Below, piece by piece: positions 45,926-55,089 of a stretch of 64,000 bases of DNA. This DNA is from Phaeacidiphilus oryzae TH49 (GTDB lineage: Bacteria; Actinomycetota; Actinomycetes; Streptomycetales; Streptomycetaceae), in NCBI RefSeq assembly GCF_000744815.1, contig NZ_JQMQ01000005.1, positions 2,798,055 through 2,862,054 of the forward strand, read 5' to 3'. Positions within the stretch are counted from its first letter, which is position 1; each line of letters begins with the position of its first letter. Under the pieces are notes generated by a model. The model was given only the letters and a program-made list of their open reading frames with translations, was not told the origin of the DNA and searched no databases. The position numbers were made by a program, and so were the translations under genes.

Positions 45926-47812
45926 ATGTTGAAGACCAAGCACAGGGTCGCTGCGGGGGTGGCCTTGGCTGCTGCCGGCGCGCTCACGCTGACGGCCTGC
46001 GGGAGCGGCGGCGGTTCCTCCAGCACCGGCTCCGCCATGAAGGGCGACTACTCGTACGGTGCCATCCCGGCCGCCGCGGGCAACCCGCAGAGCGGCGGGG
46101 TGCTGCACGTCGCCGAGGACGTCGGCGCCGACCCGAACTGGATATTCCCGATCACGCCCAGCGCCAACTCCTCGGTCTACACAAGCTTCCAGTTCCAGGC
46201 GCTGAGCTGGCGGTTCCTCTACTACCCGTACCAGGGGACCAACCAGGTCATCGACTACTCGCGCTCGCTGGCGAGCAAGCCGACCGTCTCGGCGGACGGC
46301 AAGACCTTCACGGTCAAGCTCAACGGCAAGTACTCCTGGTCCAACGGCGGCAAGGTCAGCGCGCAGGACGTCCTGTTCGACTACTACCTGCTGAAGGCGG
46401 CGCTCAAGGAGAGCCCGGCGAACTCCGGCAACTACACCCCCGGCCAGTTCCCGGACAACATCACCTCCGCCAAGGCGGTCGACGACCAGACCGTCCAGTT
46501 CACCTTCGACAAGAAGTACAACCCGGACTGGGTGCTCAACTCGCAGCTCCAGCCGGTGCTGACCCCGCTGCCCGCCAAGGCCTGGGCCAAGTCCTCGGCC
46601 AACGGCCCGGTGCTGGACTTCACCAAGCCGGCCAACGCCAAGGCGATCTACGACTTCCTGGCCGCCCAGTCGAAGTCGCTGAGCACCTACGGGACCAACC
46701 CGCTCTGGCAGGTCGTGGACGGCCCGTACAAGATCAAGACGTACAACTCGTCGACCGGCGCCGCCAACTTCGTGGCCAACACCAAGTACACCGGTGAGGG
46801 CACCCCGAAGATCTCCGAGGTGGACCTCCTCTCCTACACCTCGCCGACCGCCGAGTTCAACGACCTCCTCAGCGGCAAGCTCGACTTCGGCTACGTCAAG
46901 TCGGACAACTGGCCGCAGCTGAACCGCCTGAAGTCCAAGGGCAAGAACATCTACGGGTTCCCGGACGGCGGGTTCCACCACATGTTCTTCAACTTCAAGG
47001 ACGGCGCGGGCAACTTCGGCAAGGCGATCAACCAGCTCTACGTCCGCCAGGCCTTCGCCCACCTCCAGGACGAGCAGGCGGAGATCAAGGGCGCGTTCCT
47101 CGGCCTGGCCGCCCCGCAGTACGGCCCGGTCGGCGTGGTGCCCAAGACCGCGTACACCCCGTCCAACGCCACCACCAACCCGTACCCGTTCTCGGTGGAC
47201 GCCGCCAGCAAGCTGCTGAGCAGCCACGGCTGGAAGGTCGTCCCCGGCGGGACCACCACCTGCCAGAACCCGGGCACCGGGGCCAACCAGTGCGGCGCCG
47301 GGGTCACCAAGGGCCAGAACCTCAACTTCGTCTTCTACTACACCAGCACGCCGAAGTCGCTCGGCCAGGTGGTGACCGCGTTCGCGTCGAACCTGAAGAA
47401 GGTCGGCATCAACGCCACGCTGAAGACGGACACGTTCAACAACGTCATCCAGAACGAGAGCGTCGTCTCCTCGCCGAAGAACGACAACAACTGGGGCATG
47501 GCCTCGTTCGGCGGCTTCACCGCCAACGACTACCCGAGCACCAACAGCCTCTTCAACACCGGCGGCAGCTACAACCAGGGCGGGTACTCCAACCCGACCA
47601 CGGACAAGCTGATCGCCGCCTCGATGACCTCGAGTGACCCGAAGGCCCTGCAGGCCGAGCTCTCGCAGGTGACCAACGACGTGCCGGCGCTGTTCCTCCC
47701 CTCCGAGGACTACATCTACTCCTGGAACCCGAAGCTCTCCGGTTCGCAGGACTCCTTCGCCGCCACCACCCAGTTCTTCCTGAACCCCGAGGACTGGTAC
47801 TTCACCAAGTAA
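45926..47812 (+). CDS. Peptide ABC transporter substrate-binding lipoprotein (system 3)
   Basis: 628 residues from ATG (MLKTKHRVAAGVALA), lipobox L-T-A-C with C25, then a Gly/Ser spacer. An SBP_bac_5 protein that closely parallels the one at 30837: DWIFPL/NWIFPI near the start, VLFDYYLLKAALKESPANSG, FNDLLSGKLDFGYVKSDNWP, and the end ATTQFFLNPEDWYF. The chain is richer in Lys and Asn than its paralogue. The codon at 45926 was chosen for its ribosome binding site and the signal peptide. A 16-base perfect hairpin follows before the permease. Confidence 0.93.
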   Translation: MLKTKHRVAAGVALAAAGALTLTACGSGGGSSSTGSAMKGDYSYGAIPAAAGNPQSGGVLHVAEDVGADPNWIFPITPSANSSVYTSFQFQALSWRFLYYPYQGTNQVIDYSRSLASKPTVSADGKTFTVKLNGKYSWSNGGKVSAQDVLFDYYLLKAALKESPANSGNYTPGQFPDNITSAKAVDDQTVQFTFDKKYNPDWVLNSQLQPVLTPLPAKAWAKSSANGPVLDFTKPANAKAIYDFLAAQSKSLSTYGTNPLWQVVDGPYKIKTYNSSTGAANFVANTKYTGEGTPKISEVDLLSYTSPTAEFNDLLSGKLDFGYVKSDNWPQLNRLKSKGKNIYGFPDGGFHHMFFNFKDGAGNFGKAINQLYVRQAFAHLQDEQAEIKGAFLGLAAPQYGPVGVVPKTAYTPSNATTNPYPFSVDAASKLLSSHGWKVVPGGTTTCQNPGTGANQCGAGVTKGQNLNFVFYYTSTPKSLGQVVTAFASNLKKVGINATLKTDTFNNVIQNESVVSSPKNDNNWGMASFGGFTANDYPSTNSLFNTGGSYNQGGYSNPTTDKLIAASMTSSDPKALQAELSQVTNDVPALFLPSEDYIYSWNPKLSGSQDSFAATTQFFLNPEDWYFTK

Positions 47813-47821
47813 GTCGTCCGG

Positions 47822-47861
47822 GCGTCCGGGGCGGTGCCGCACAGCGCACCGCCCCGGACGC
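47822..47861 (+). other. 16-base perfect hairpin after binding-protein gene
   Basis: GCGTCCGGGGCGGTGC (47822-47837) and its exact complement (47846-47861), loop of 8. It lies 10 bases after the lipoprotein stop and 58 bases before the permease, without a T-tract. Same position as the hairpins of system 2 and the minus-strand system 4. Confidence 0.7.
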
Positions 47862-47919
47862 GTACCCCCACGTTCTCCCACGTTTCCACCCACGCCGACA
47901 GCACGAGGAGATCCCGGAC

Positions 47920-48867
47920 ATGGCGGGCTATCTCATACGGCGCCTGGGCACGGCCATCATCGTGATCCTGGGCATCATCCTGGTGACGTTCCTGATGCTG
48001 CACATCGTCGCCCCGTCGCCAGCGCAGACGGTTCTGGGCCCGAAGGCGAGCCCCGAGGCCATCAGAGCCTGGAACCACGCCAACGGGTTCGACCAACCGT
48101 GGATCAACCAGTTCGGCACCTATCTCGACCGCCTCTTCCACGGGAACCTGGGCTGGTCGTTCAAGCTCAACCAGACCGTGGACTCCCTCTTCAAGGAGAA
48201 GGCACCGCTCAGCGCGTTCCTCTCGGCCGCCTCGCTGGTGGTAGCGATCGCCGTCGCCCTGCCGCTCGGCATCTTCCAGGCGGTGAAGCGCAACACCATC
48301 GGCGACGTCACGGCCACCGCGCTGGCCTTCATCTTCTACTCGATGCCGGTCTTCCTGGTCGCGCTGCTGATGATCCAGGTCTTCGCCCTGTCGCTGGGCT
48401 GGGTGGACGCCAACGTGCCCCAGGACCAGTCGCTCAGCGGGGCCATGGGCCAGTTCAAGGACCTGATCCTGCCGATCGCCGCGCTCGCCACCACCGCCGT
48501 CGCCTCCTACTCCCGGTACCAGCGCTCGGCCTCGCTGGACGTGCTGGCGCAGGACTACATCAAGGTGGCCCGGGCCAAGGGCCTGGCCGAGCGGATGGTG
48601 TACTCGCGGCACCTGGTGCGCAACGCCTCGCTGCCGATGATCACCCTGATCGGCCTCTCGCTGCCGGTGCTGATCGGCGGCAACGTGCTGATCGAGTACG
48701 CGTTCAACATCAACGGGCTCGGCCTGATGTTCGTCAACGCCCTGCAGAACGACGACTACAACGTGCTGATGGCCTACACCCTGCTGACGGCGATCCTCAC
48801 CGTCGTGGGCAACCTGGTCGCGGACGTCTGCCTGTCGCTCTCCGACCCGCGCATCAAGCTGGTCTGA
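47920..48867 (+). CDS. Oligopeptide ABC permease, DppB type (system 3)
   Basis: 315 residues, GAGGAG before the ATG. The sequence is close to that of the permease at 32729: IVAPSPAQTVLGPKA, then NQTVDSLFKEKAPLSAFLSA, coupling loop QDYIKVARAKGLAERMVYSR and end LSDPRIKLV. Six helices. Followed after 17 bases by its DppC-type partner. Confidence 0.93.
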   Translation: MAGYLIRRLGTAIIVILGIILVTFLMLHIVAPSPAQTVLGPKASPEAIRAWNHANGFDQPWINQFGTYLDRLFHGNLGWSFKLNQTVDSLFKEKAPLSAFLSAASLVVAIAVALPLGIFQAVKRNTIGDVTATALAFIFYSMPVFLVALLMIQVFALSLGWVDANVPQDQSLSGAMGQFKDLILPIAALATTAVASYSRYQRSASLDVLAQDYIKVARAKGLAERMVYSRHLVRNASLPMITLIGLSLPVLIGGNVLIEYAFNINGLGLMFVNALQNDDYNVLMAYTLLTAILTVVGNLVADVCLSLSDPRIKLV

Positions 48868-48884
48868 CCGCCCGAGGAGCCGAA

Positions 48885-49814
48885 GTGACCACGACCATTC
48901 CCTCCCCGGTGCCGGCCGAGCCCGGCAGCCCGCAGTCCACCGACGCGGGCGACCTCACCGCGCCCGTCGCCGCCGGCTGGAAGCTCAGCCTCCGCGAGTT
49001 CACCCGCAACAAGCTCGCCGTCACCGGCGTCGGGGTGCTCGTCTTCTTCATCCTGTTCTGCTTCATCGGCCCGCTGGTCTACCACACGGACCAGATCAAC
49101 ACGAACCTGCTGAACACCAATCAGGCCCCCGGCGGCGCCAACCCGTTCGGCACCGACTCCAACGGCTTCGACGTGCTGGGCCGGCTGATGCTCGGCGGGC
49201 AGACCTCGCTGGAGATCGGCCTGCTGGCGGCGATCATCGCCACCGTCATCGGCACCCTGTGGGGCGCCGTGGCCGGGCTGCTCGGCGGGATCGCGGACGC
49301 CGCCATGATGCGCGTCGTCGACATCCTGCTGTCGCTGCCCTTCCTGCTGGTGGTGCTGATCATCGCGCACCGCTACGGGTCCAACGTGTGGAACCTGAGC
49401 CTGATCCTCGGCGTCTTCTCCTGGCTGGTGCCGGCCCGGCTGGTGCGCGGCGAGGTGCTGACCCTGCGGGTGCGCGACTTCGTCGCCGCGGCCCGGGTGA
49501 TGGGCGGCTCCCGGACGCACCTGATCTTCCGTCACCTGATTCCGAACGCCATGGGCACGGTGATCGTCAACATCACCTTCCAGATCGCCGACGCGATCCT
49601 CGCCCTGGCCGCCCTGGGCTTCCTCAACTTCGGCGTCCACTACCCGCACACCGACTGGGGATCGCAGATCGCCGACGCGGCGGACAACCTGTCCAACGGC
49701 TACTGGTGGCTGGTGTTCCCGGTCGGCATCGCCCTGGTCCTGGTCGTGATGGCCTTCAACCTGATCGGCGACGGCCTCCGCGACGCCGTCGACGTCCGAC
49801 TGCGCAAGCGCTGA
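48885..49814 (+). CDS. Oligopeptide ABC permease, DppC type (system 3)
   Basis: 309 residues from a GTG with GAGGAG upstream. The first helix is GVGVLVFFILFCFIGPLVY, then GANPFGTDSNGFDVLGRLML, coupling loop VRDFVAAARVMGGSRTHLIF and end LIGDGLRDAVDVRLRKR. Highly similar to the permease at 33694, which supports duplication of the whole operon. Confidence 0.93.
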   Translation: MTTTIPSPVPAEPGSPQSTDAGDLTAPVAAGWKLSLREFTRNKLAVTGVGVLVFFILFCFIGPLVYHTDQINTNLLNTNQAPGGANPFGTDSNGFDVLGRLMLGGQTSLEIGLLAAIIATVIGTLWGAVAGLLGGIADAAMMRVVDILLSLPFLLVVLIIAHRYGSNVWNLSLILGVFSWLVPARLVRGEVLTLRVRDFVAAARVMGGSRTHLIFRHLIPNAMGTVIVNITFQIADAILALAALGFLNFGVHYPHTDWGSQIADAADNLSNGYWWLVFPVGIALVLVVMAFNLIGDGLRDAVDVRLRKR

Positions 49815-49839
49815 GAAGCCGAGAAGCGAGGAATCCACA

Positions 49840-51978
49840 ATGACGACTTCAGCTGCTTCCACGGCGCCGCTGCTCGAGGTCAAGGACCTGACCACGCACA
49901 TCCACCTGACCAGTTCGGTGGTCCAGGCGGTCTCCGAGGTGTCGTTCAGCCTGAAGCAGGGCGAGACCCTCGGCCTGGTCGGCGAGTCCGGCTGCGGGAA
50001 GTCCATGACCGGGCTCTCCCTGATGCGGCTGCTGCCGCCGGGCGGCCGGCTGGTGCAGGGCTCCTCGATCCGGCTCAACGGCGAGGAGCTCGCCGACGCC
50101 TCCGAGGACCGGATGCGGACGGTCCGCGGCAACGAGATCGCCATGGTCTTCCAGGACCCGATGACCTCCCTGGACCCCACCAAGACCATCGGCTACCAGG
50201 TGGCCGAGCCGGTCCGGCTGCACCGGGGGGTCTCCAAGAGGGAGGCCCTGGACCGGGCCGCCGAGGTGCTCGGACTGGTCGGCCTGCCGCGCCCCAAGGA
50301 GCGCCTGGGCGACTACCCCCACCAGCTCTCCGGCGGTCTGCGGCAGCGGGTGATGATCGCGATGGCGCTGGCCTGCGAGCCCAAGGTGCTGATCGCGGAC
50401 GAGCCGACCACCGCGCTCGACGTGACCATCCAGGCCCAGATCCTCGACCTCCTCGCGGACCTCAAGGACCGCCTGGGGATGGCGATGATCCTGATCACCC
50501 ACGACATGGGGGTGGTCGCCGGGCACGCCGACCGGATCAACGTGATGTACGCCGGCCGGATCGCCGAGACCACCGACACCCGCACCCTCTTCGCCGAGAT
50601 GCGGCACCCGTACACCCAGGGCCTGCTGGGCTCCATCCCGCGGCTGGACCAGGACAACACCCAGCGCCTGTTCACCGTGCCCGGCCTGCCGCCGGACCTG
50701 TCCAACCCGCCGGCCGGCTGCCGCTTCGCGGCCCGCTGCTCCTACGCCACCGACCGGTGCCGGGAGGAGGAGCCCAGGCTGGACGGCCCCGGCAGCCACC
50801 AGTTCGCCTGCTGGCACCCGGTGCGCGGGCCCCTCGACCTCACCGGCCGCACCACCGCCCACGACCGTCCGGCCTCCGCCACCGCGGCCGCCGCGGCCCG
50901 GGCGAACGGCGCCGGCGAGGGCGAGGGCGGCGGCGCCGAGGGGAGCGGCTCCGGCCCCCGCCGGCTGCTCGAAGTCCGGGACCTGGTCAAGGAGTTCCCG
51001 GTCGGCGGCCGCGGCTTCCGGCGCGACTCCTCGACGGTGAAGGCGGTCTCGGGGGTCAGCCTGACCCTCGGCCCCGGCGAGACCTTCGGCCTGGTCGGCG
51101 AGTCCGGCTGCGGGAAGACCACCCTCGGGCGGCTGATCGTCGGCCTGGAGAAGCCGAACAGCGGCGAGGTGACGGTCAACGGCTCCCGGATCGGCGACCT
51201 CCGCGGCCGGGCGCTCCGCGAGCACCGCCGCGACCTGCAGATGATGTTCCAGGACCCGTACTCCTCGCTGGACCCCAGGATGCGGGTGGGCTCCATCCTC
51301 CGCGAGCCGCTGCGGGTGCAGGGCATCGGCAGCGCCAAGGAGCAGCTGGACCGGGCCAAGGAGCTGCTGGACGAGGTGGGCCTGCCGTCCAGCGCGCTGG
51401 AGCGGTTCCCGCACGAGTTCTCCGGCGGTCAGCGGCAGCGGATCGGCCTGGCCCGCGCCCTGACCCTGAACCCCAAGCTGATCGTGGCGGACGAGCCGGT
51501 CTCCGCGCTGGACGTCTCGATCCGCGCCCAGGTGCTCAACCTGATGAAGCGGCTGCAGGCCGCGCACGACCTGTCCTACGTGGTGATCTCGCACGACCTG
51601 GCGGTGGTCAAGTACCTCGCCGACCGGATCGGCGTGATGTACCTCGGCAAGCTGGTCGAGCTGGGCTCGGGCGAGGACATCTACCAGCGGCCCGCCCACC
51701 CGTACACCGCGGGGCTGCTGAAGGCGATCCCGATCCCCGAGCCGGAGGCCGAGCGGGAGAAGCGCGGCGAGGGCGTCGAGGGCGAACTGCCCTCGCCGAT
51801 CAACCCGCCCTCCGGCTGCCGGTTCCGGACCCGCTGCCCGCTGGCCCAGGACCGGTGCGCCGAGGAGGTCCCGGAGCTCCGCCTGTTCTCCGACGGCCAC
51901 CAGGCGGCCTGCCACTTCCCGCTGCAGACGCCCGCCCCCGAGTCGGTCGCCGCCGGGGAGGCCACCGCCGCCTCCTGA
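49840..51978 (+). CDS. Fused two-domain oligopeptide ABC ATPase (system 3)
   Basis: 712 residues with two full ATPase domains in one chain, as at 34637. Domain 1: [36 protein letters not shown] and a Cys cluster (CRFAARC, then CREEEPR, then CWHP). Domain 2 begins at about residue 372: GESGCGKTT near 422-430, [27 protein letters not shown] and CRFRTRC. The linker is Ala/Gly/Glu-rich and does not contain the palindromic element seen in the system 1 fusion. It energises import through the preceding permeases. Confidence 0.93.
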   Translation: MTTSAASTAPLLEVKDLTTHIHLTSSVVQAVSEVSFSLKQGETLGLVGESGCGKSMTGLSLMRLLPPGGRLVQGSSIRLNGEELADASEDRMRTVRGNEIAMVFQDPMTSLDPTKTIGYQVAEPVRLHRGVSKREALDRAAEVLGLVGLPRPKERLGDYPHQLSGGLRQRVMIAMALACEPKVLIADEPTTALDVTIQAQILDLLADLKDRLGMAMILITHDMGVVAGHADRINVMYAGRIAETTDTRTLFAEMRHPYTQGLLGSIPRLDQDNTQRLFTVPGLPPDLSNPPAGCRFAARCSYATDRCREEEPRLDGPGSHQFACWHPVRGPLDLTGRTTAHDRPASATAAAAARANGAGEGEGGGAEGSGSGPRRLLEVRDLVKEFPVGGRGFRRDSSTVKAVSGVSLTLGPGETFGLVGESGCGKTTLGRLIVGLEKPNSGEVTVNGSRIGDLRGRALREHRRDLQMMFQDPYSSLDPRMRVGSILREPLRVQGIGSAKEQLDRAKELLDEVGLPSSALERFPHEFSGGQRQRIGLARALTLNPKLIVADEPVSALDVSIRAQVLNLMKRLQAAHDLSYVVISHDLAVVKYLADRIGVMYLGKLVELGSGEDIYQRPAHPYTAGLLKAIPIPEPEAEREKRGEGVEGELPSPINPPSGCRFRTRCPLAQDRCAEEVPELRLFSDGHQAACHFPLQTPAPESVAAGEATAAS

Positions 51979-52001
51979 CCCGCCTCCCCGTTCCACCGAG
52001 A

Positions 52002-52044
52002 ACGCCGACGGCCGCCGGGCGACTCGCCCGGCGGCCGTCGGCGT
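52002..52044. terminator. Perfect 20-base bidirectional terminator hairpin
   Basis: ACGCCGACGGCCGCCGGGCG (52002-52021) and its exact complement (52025-52044) with a 3-base loop. It lies between the convergent systems 3 and 4 and can end both. Confidence 0.85.
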
Positions 52045-52071
52045 GATCTGCCGTGATCTGCTGACGCGACG

Positions 52072-53109
52072 TCAGGAGGCGGCCGCCACCACGTCCTTGA
52101 CCTCGGGGAAGTGGCAGGCCGAGGGGTGCGGACCGGGCACGTTCTCCGGCACGGCGAGCAGCGGGACCTCGCTCGCGCACTTCTCCGTCGCCTTCCAGCA
52201 GCGGGTGCGGAACGCGCAGCCGGACGGCGGGTTGGCCGGCGAGGGCACGTCGCCGGTGAGGAGGATCCGCTCCCGGCCCTCGCGCCCCTCCGGGTCCGGC
52301 ACCGGCACCGCGGAGAGCAGCGCCTGGGTGTACGGGTGGGTCGGGCTCTCGTAGACCTGCTCGTCCGTGCCGATCTCGACCATCCGGCCCAGGTACATCA
52401 CGCCGACCCGGTCCGAGATGTGCCGGACCACCGACAGGTCGTGGGCGATGAACATGTACGCCAGATCGAACTCGTCCTGCAGCTTCTCCAGCAGGTTGAC
52501 CACCTGCGCCTGCACCGAGACGTCCAGCGCGGAGACCGGCTCGTCGCAGATGATCACCTCGGGCCTGAGGGCCAGGCCGCGGGCGATGCCGATCCGCTGC
52601 CGCTGCCCGCCGGAGAACTGGTGGGGGTACCGGTTGATGTACTCCGGGTTGAGCCCGACCACGTCCAGCAGGTCCTGAACGGCCTTCCGCCGGTCGCCCT
52701 TCGGCGCCACCTCGGGGTGGATGTCGAAGGGCTCGCCGATGATGTCGCCGACCGTCATCCGCGGGTTGAGCGAGGTGTACGGGTCCTGGAAGACCATCTG
52801 GATGTTGCGCCGGACGGCCTTCAGCGCCCGCCCGCTCAGCTTCGAGATGTCCTCGCCCTTGTAGAGGACCTGGCCCGCGGTCGCCCGCTCCAGGTTCATC
52901 AGCACCTTGGCCAGGGTGGACTTCCCGCAGCCGGACTCGCCGACGATGCCCAGCGTCTCGCCCCGGTAGAGGTCGAAGGAGACGCCGTCCACCGCCTTGA
53001 CCGCGCCGACCTGGCGCTTGAAGAGGATCCCCTGGGTGAGCGGGAAGTGCTTCTTCAGGTCGCGCACCTGGAGGATCGGCTCACGCTCACGGGAGCTGAG
53101 GTCAGCCAT
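52072..53109 (-). CDS. Oligopeptide ABC ATPase, DppF type (system 4)
   Basis: 345 residues. Walker [10 protein letters not shown], signature [15 protein letters not shown], Walker [13 protein letters not shown] (Cys where most have Ala), switch IAHDLSVVRHI and a C-terminal Cys cluster (CAFRTRC, then CASEVPL, then CHFPEVK). It overlaps the preceding DppD-type gene by eight bases. Last gene of the minus-strand operon. Confidence 0.93.
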   Translation of the reverse strand: MADLSSREREPILQVRDLKKHFPLTQGILFKRQVGAVKAVDGVSFDLYRGETLGIVGESGCGKSTLAKVLMNLERATAGQVLYKGEDISKLSGRALKAVRRNIQMVFQDPYTSLNPRMTVGDIIGEPFDIHPEVAPKGDRRKAVQDLLDVVGLNPEYINRYPHQFSGGQRQRIGIARGLALRPEVIICDEPVSALDVSVQAQVVNLLEKLQDEFDLAYMFIAHDLSVVRHISDRVGVMYLGRMVEIGTDEQVYESPTHPYTQALLSAVPVPDPEGREGRERILLTGDVPSPANPPSGCAFRTRCWKATEKCASEVPLLAVPENVPGPHPSACHFPEVKDVVAAAS

Positions 53110-54160
53110 GGAGGGTCTCCTTCCAGAAGTGGCAGGCGCTGCCGCGCCCGGCCAGCGGCGTCCCGTCCGCCTCCGTCACCTGGTGCAGCTCCGGCACCTC
53201 GGTACGGCAGCGGTCGGTCGCCATCGGGCAGCGCGGGTTGAAGGCGCAGCCCTGCGGGATGTGCAGCAGGTTGGGCGGCAGGCCCTTGATCGCGTAGAGC
53301 TCCTGCCCCTTCTGGTCCAGCCGCGGGATCGAGTCCAGCAGCCCGCGGGTGTAGGGGTGCGCCGGCCGCTTGTACAGCTGGTGCACCGGGGCGGTCTCGA
53401 CGATCCGCCCGGCGTACATCACCGCGATCTTGTCGGCCACGTCCGCGACCACCCCCAGGTCGTGGGTGATCAGGATCAGGCCCATCCGGTACTCGCGCTG
53501 GAGATCCGCCAGCAGCTCCATCACCTGCGCCTGGACGGTGACGTCCAGGGCCGTGGTGGGCTCGTCCGCGATGATCAGGTCGGGCTCCAGGGCCAGCGCC
53601 ATCGCGATCATGATGCGCTGCCGCATGCCGCCGGAGAACTGGTGCGGGTACTGGTCGACCCGCTCCTTCGCCGCCGGGATGCCGACCTTCTCCATCATCT
53701 CGATGGACGCCTTCCTGGCGTCCTTCCTGGACATCCCCTTGTGGACGCGGAACATCTCGCCCAGCTGGTAGCCCACGCTCAGCACCGGGTTGAGCGAGGA
53801 GAGGGCGTCCTGGAAGACCATGGCCATCTGCGAGCCGCGGACCTTCCGCCGCTCCTCGCGGCCCATCTTCAGCAGGTCCCGGCCCTTGAACATGATCTCG
53901 CCGCCGGTGACGAACCCGGGCGGGGAGTCCAGGATGCCCATCACCGCCTGCGAGCTCACCGACTTGCCGGAGCCCGACTCGCCGAGGATGGCCAGCGTCT
54001 CGCCGGCCCTGACGCTGTAGTTCACGCCGTTGACGGCCCTGGCCACGCCGTCCCGGGTCCGGAACTCCACCTGGAGGTCGCGGACCTCGAGCAGCGGAGC
54101 GTCCTCCTGCGGCCCGGACGGGCCCGGCGTCGGCGCCGTCATCGTCTCACTGGTACTCAC
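53102..54160 (-). CDS. Oligopeptide ABC ATPase, DppD type (system 4)
   Basis: 352 residues. Walker [11 protein letters not shown], signature [15 protein letters not shown], Walker [13 protein letters not shown], switch ITHDLGVVADVA and a Cys cluster (CAFNPRC, then CRTEVPE, then CHFWKE). The start lies 11 bases after the permease stop. Works with the DppF-type subunit downstream. Confidence 0.93.
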   Translation of the reverse strand: MSTSETMTAPTPGPSGPQEDAPLLEVRDLQVEFRTRDGVARAVNGVNYSVRAGETLAILGESGSGKSVSSQAVMGILDSPPGFVTGGEIMFKGRDLLKMGREERRKVRGSQMAMVFQDALSSLNPVLSVGYQLGEMFRVHKGMSRKDARKASIEMMEKVGIPAAKERVDQYPHQFSGGMRQRIMIAMALALEPDLIIADEPTTALDVTVQAQVMELLADLQREYRMGLILITHDLGVVADVADKIAVMYAGRIVETAPVHQLYKRPAHPYTRGLLDSIPRLDQKGQELYAIKGLPPNLLHIPQGCAFNPRCPMATDRCRTEVPELHQVTEADGTPLAGRGSACHFWKETLHG

Positions 54161-54171
54161 TGTCGCCTCCC

Positions 54172-55089
54172 TCAGCGGAGCTTGGGGTCGAGGGCCTCAC
54201 GCACGGCGTCGCCGAGCATGATGAACGCGAGCACCGTGATGCTCAGCGCGGCCGCCGGGTAGAAGAGCATGTGCGGCGCGTTGCGGAAGGTGTCCGCGGC
54301 GGCCGAGATGTCGATGCCCCAGGAGACCGTCGGCGGCTTGAGCCCGACGCCCAGGTAGCTCAGCGTCGCCTCAAGGGAGATGTACGAGCCCAGCGCGATG
54401 GTCGACACCACGATGATCGGGGCGATCGCGTTCGGCATGATGTGCCGCAGCATCAGCCGCGGGGTGCCGGCGCCGAGCGCCCGCGCCGCCGTGACGTAGT
54501 CCTGCTGCTTGGCGGTGATCACCGCGCCGCGGGCGATCCGCGCCACCTGCGGCCAGCCGAACAGCACCAGGAAGGCGACCACCAGCCAGATCGACTGGTC
54601 GGGGATGGCGGTGAGCACCACCATCGCACCCAGCAGCAGCGGGATGCCGAAGAAGATGTCGGTGATCCGGGAGAGGATCGAGTCCCACCAGCCGCCGAAG
54701 AACCCGGCAAGACCGCCCAGGATCGAGCCGACCACGGCCGAGCCGGCGGTGGCCACCACGCCCACGATGATCGAGTCTCGGGCGCCGTGGATGGTCCGCG
54801 AGTAGACGTCGCAGCCCTGGGTGTCGAAGCCGAACGGGTGCCCCGAGGTCGGCCCCATCTGGGAGTGCGCCAGGTTGCAGGAGAGCGGGTCGGTCCCGGT
54901 CAGCAGCGACGGGTCGGCCGCCACCACGATCAGGAACAGGATGACCAGGCCCGAGATGATGAAGACCGGGCTGCGCCGCAGGTCCCGCCAGGCGTCCTGC
55001 CAGAGGCTGCGCGGCTTCTCGCGCTCGGGCTGCGGCTCCGCCGGCACCTGCCGGTCGTCGGGGGTCAGGGTCGTGGTCGCCTCAGGCAT
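54172..55089 (-). CDS. Oligopeptide ABC permease, DppC type (system 4)
   Basis: 305 residues. An N-terminal cytoplasmic tail is followed by the helix VFIISGLVILFLIVVAADPS, then HPFGFDTQGCDVYSRTIHGA (the OppC signature), coupling loop QQDYVTAARALGAGTPRLML and end MLGDAVREALDPKLR. It overlaps the preceding DppB-type gene by eight bases. Confidence 0.93.
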   Translation of the reverse strand: MPEATTTLTPDDRQVPAEPQPEREKPRSLWQDAWRDLRRSPVFIISGLVILFLIVVAADPSLLTGTDPLSCNLAHSQMGPTSGHPFGFDTQGCDVYSRTIHGARDSIIVGVVATAGSAVVGSILGGLAGFFGGWWDSILSRITDIFFGIPLLLGAMVVLTAIPDQSIWLVVAFLVLFGWPQVARIARGAVITAKQQDYVTAARALGAGTPRLMLRHIMPNAIAPIIVVSTIALGSYISLEATLSYLGVGLKPPTVSWGIDISAAADTFRNAPHMLFYPAAALSITVLAFIMLGDAVREALDPKLR

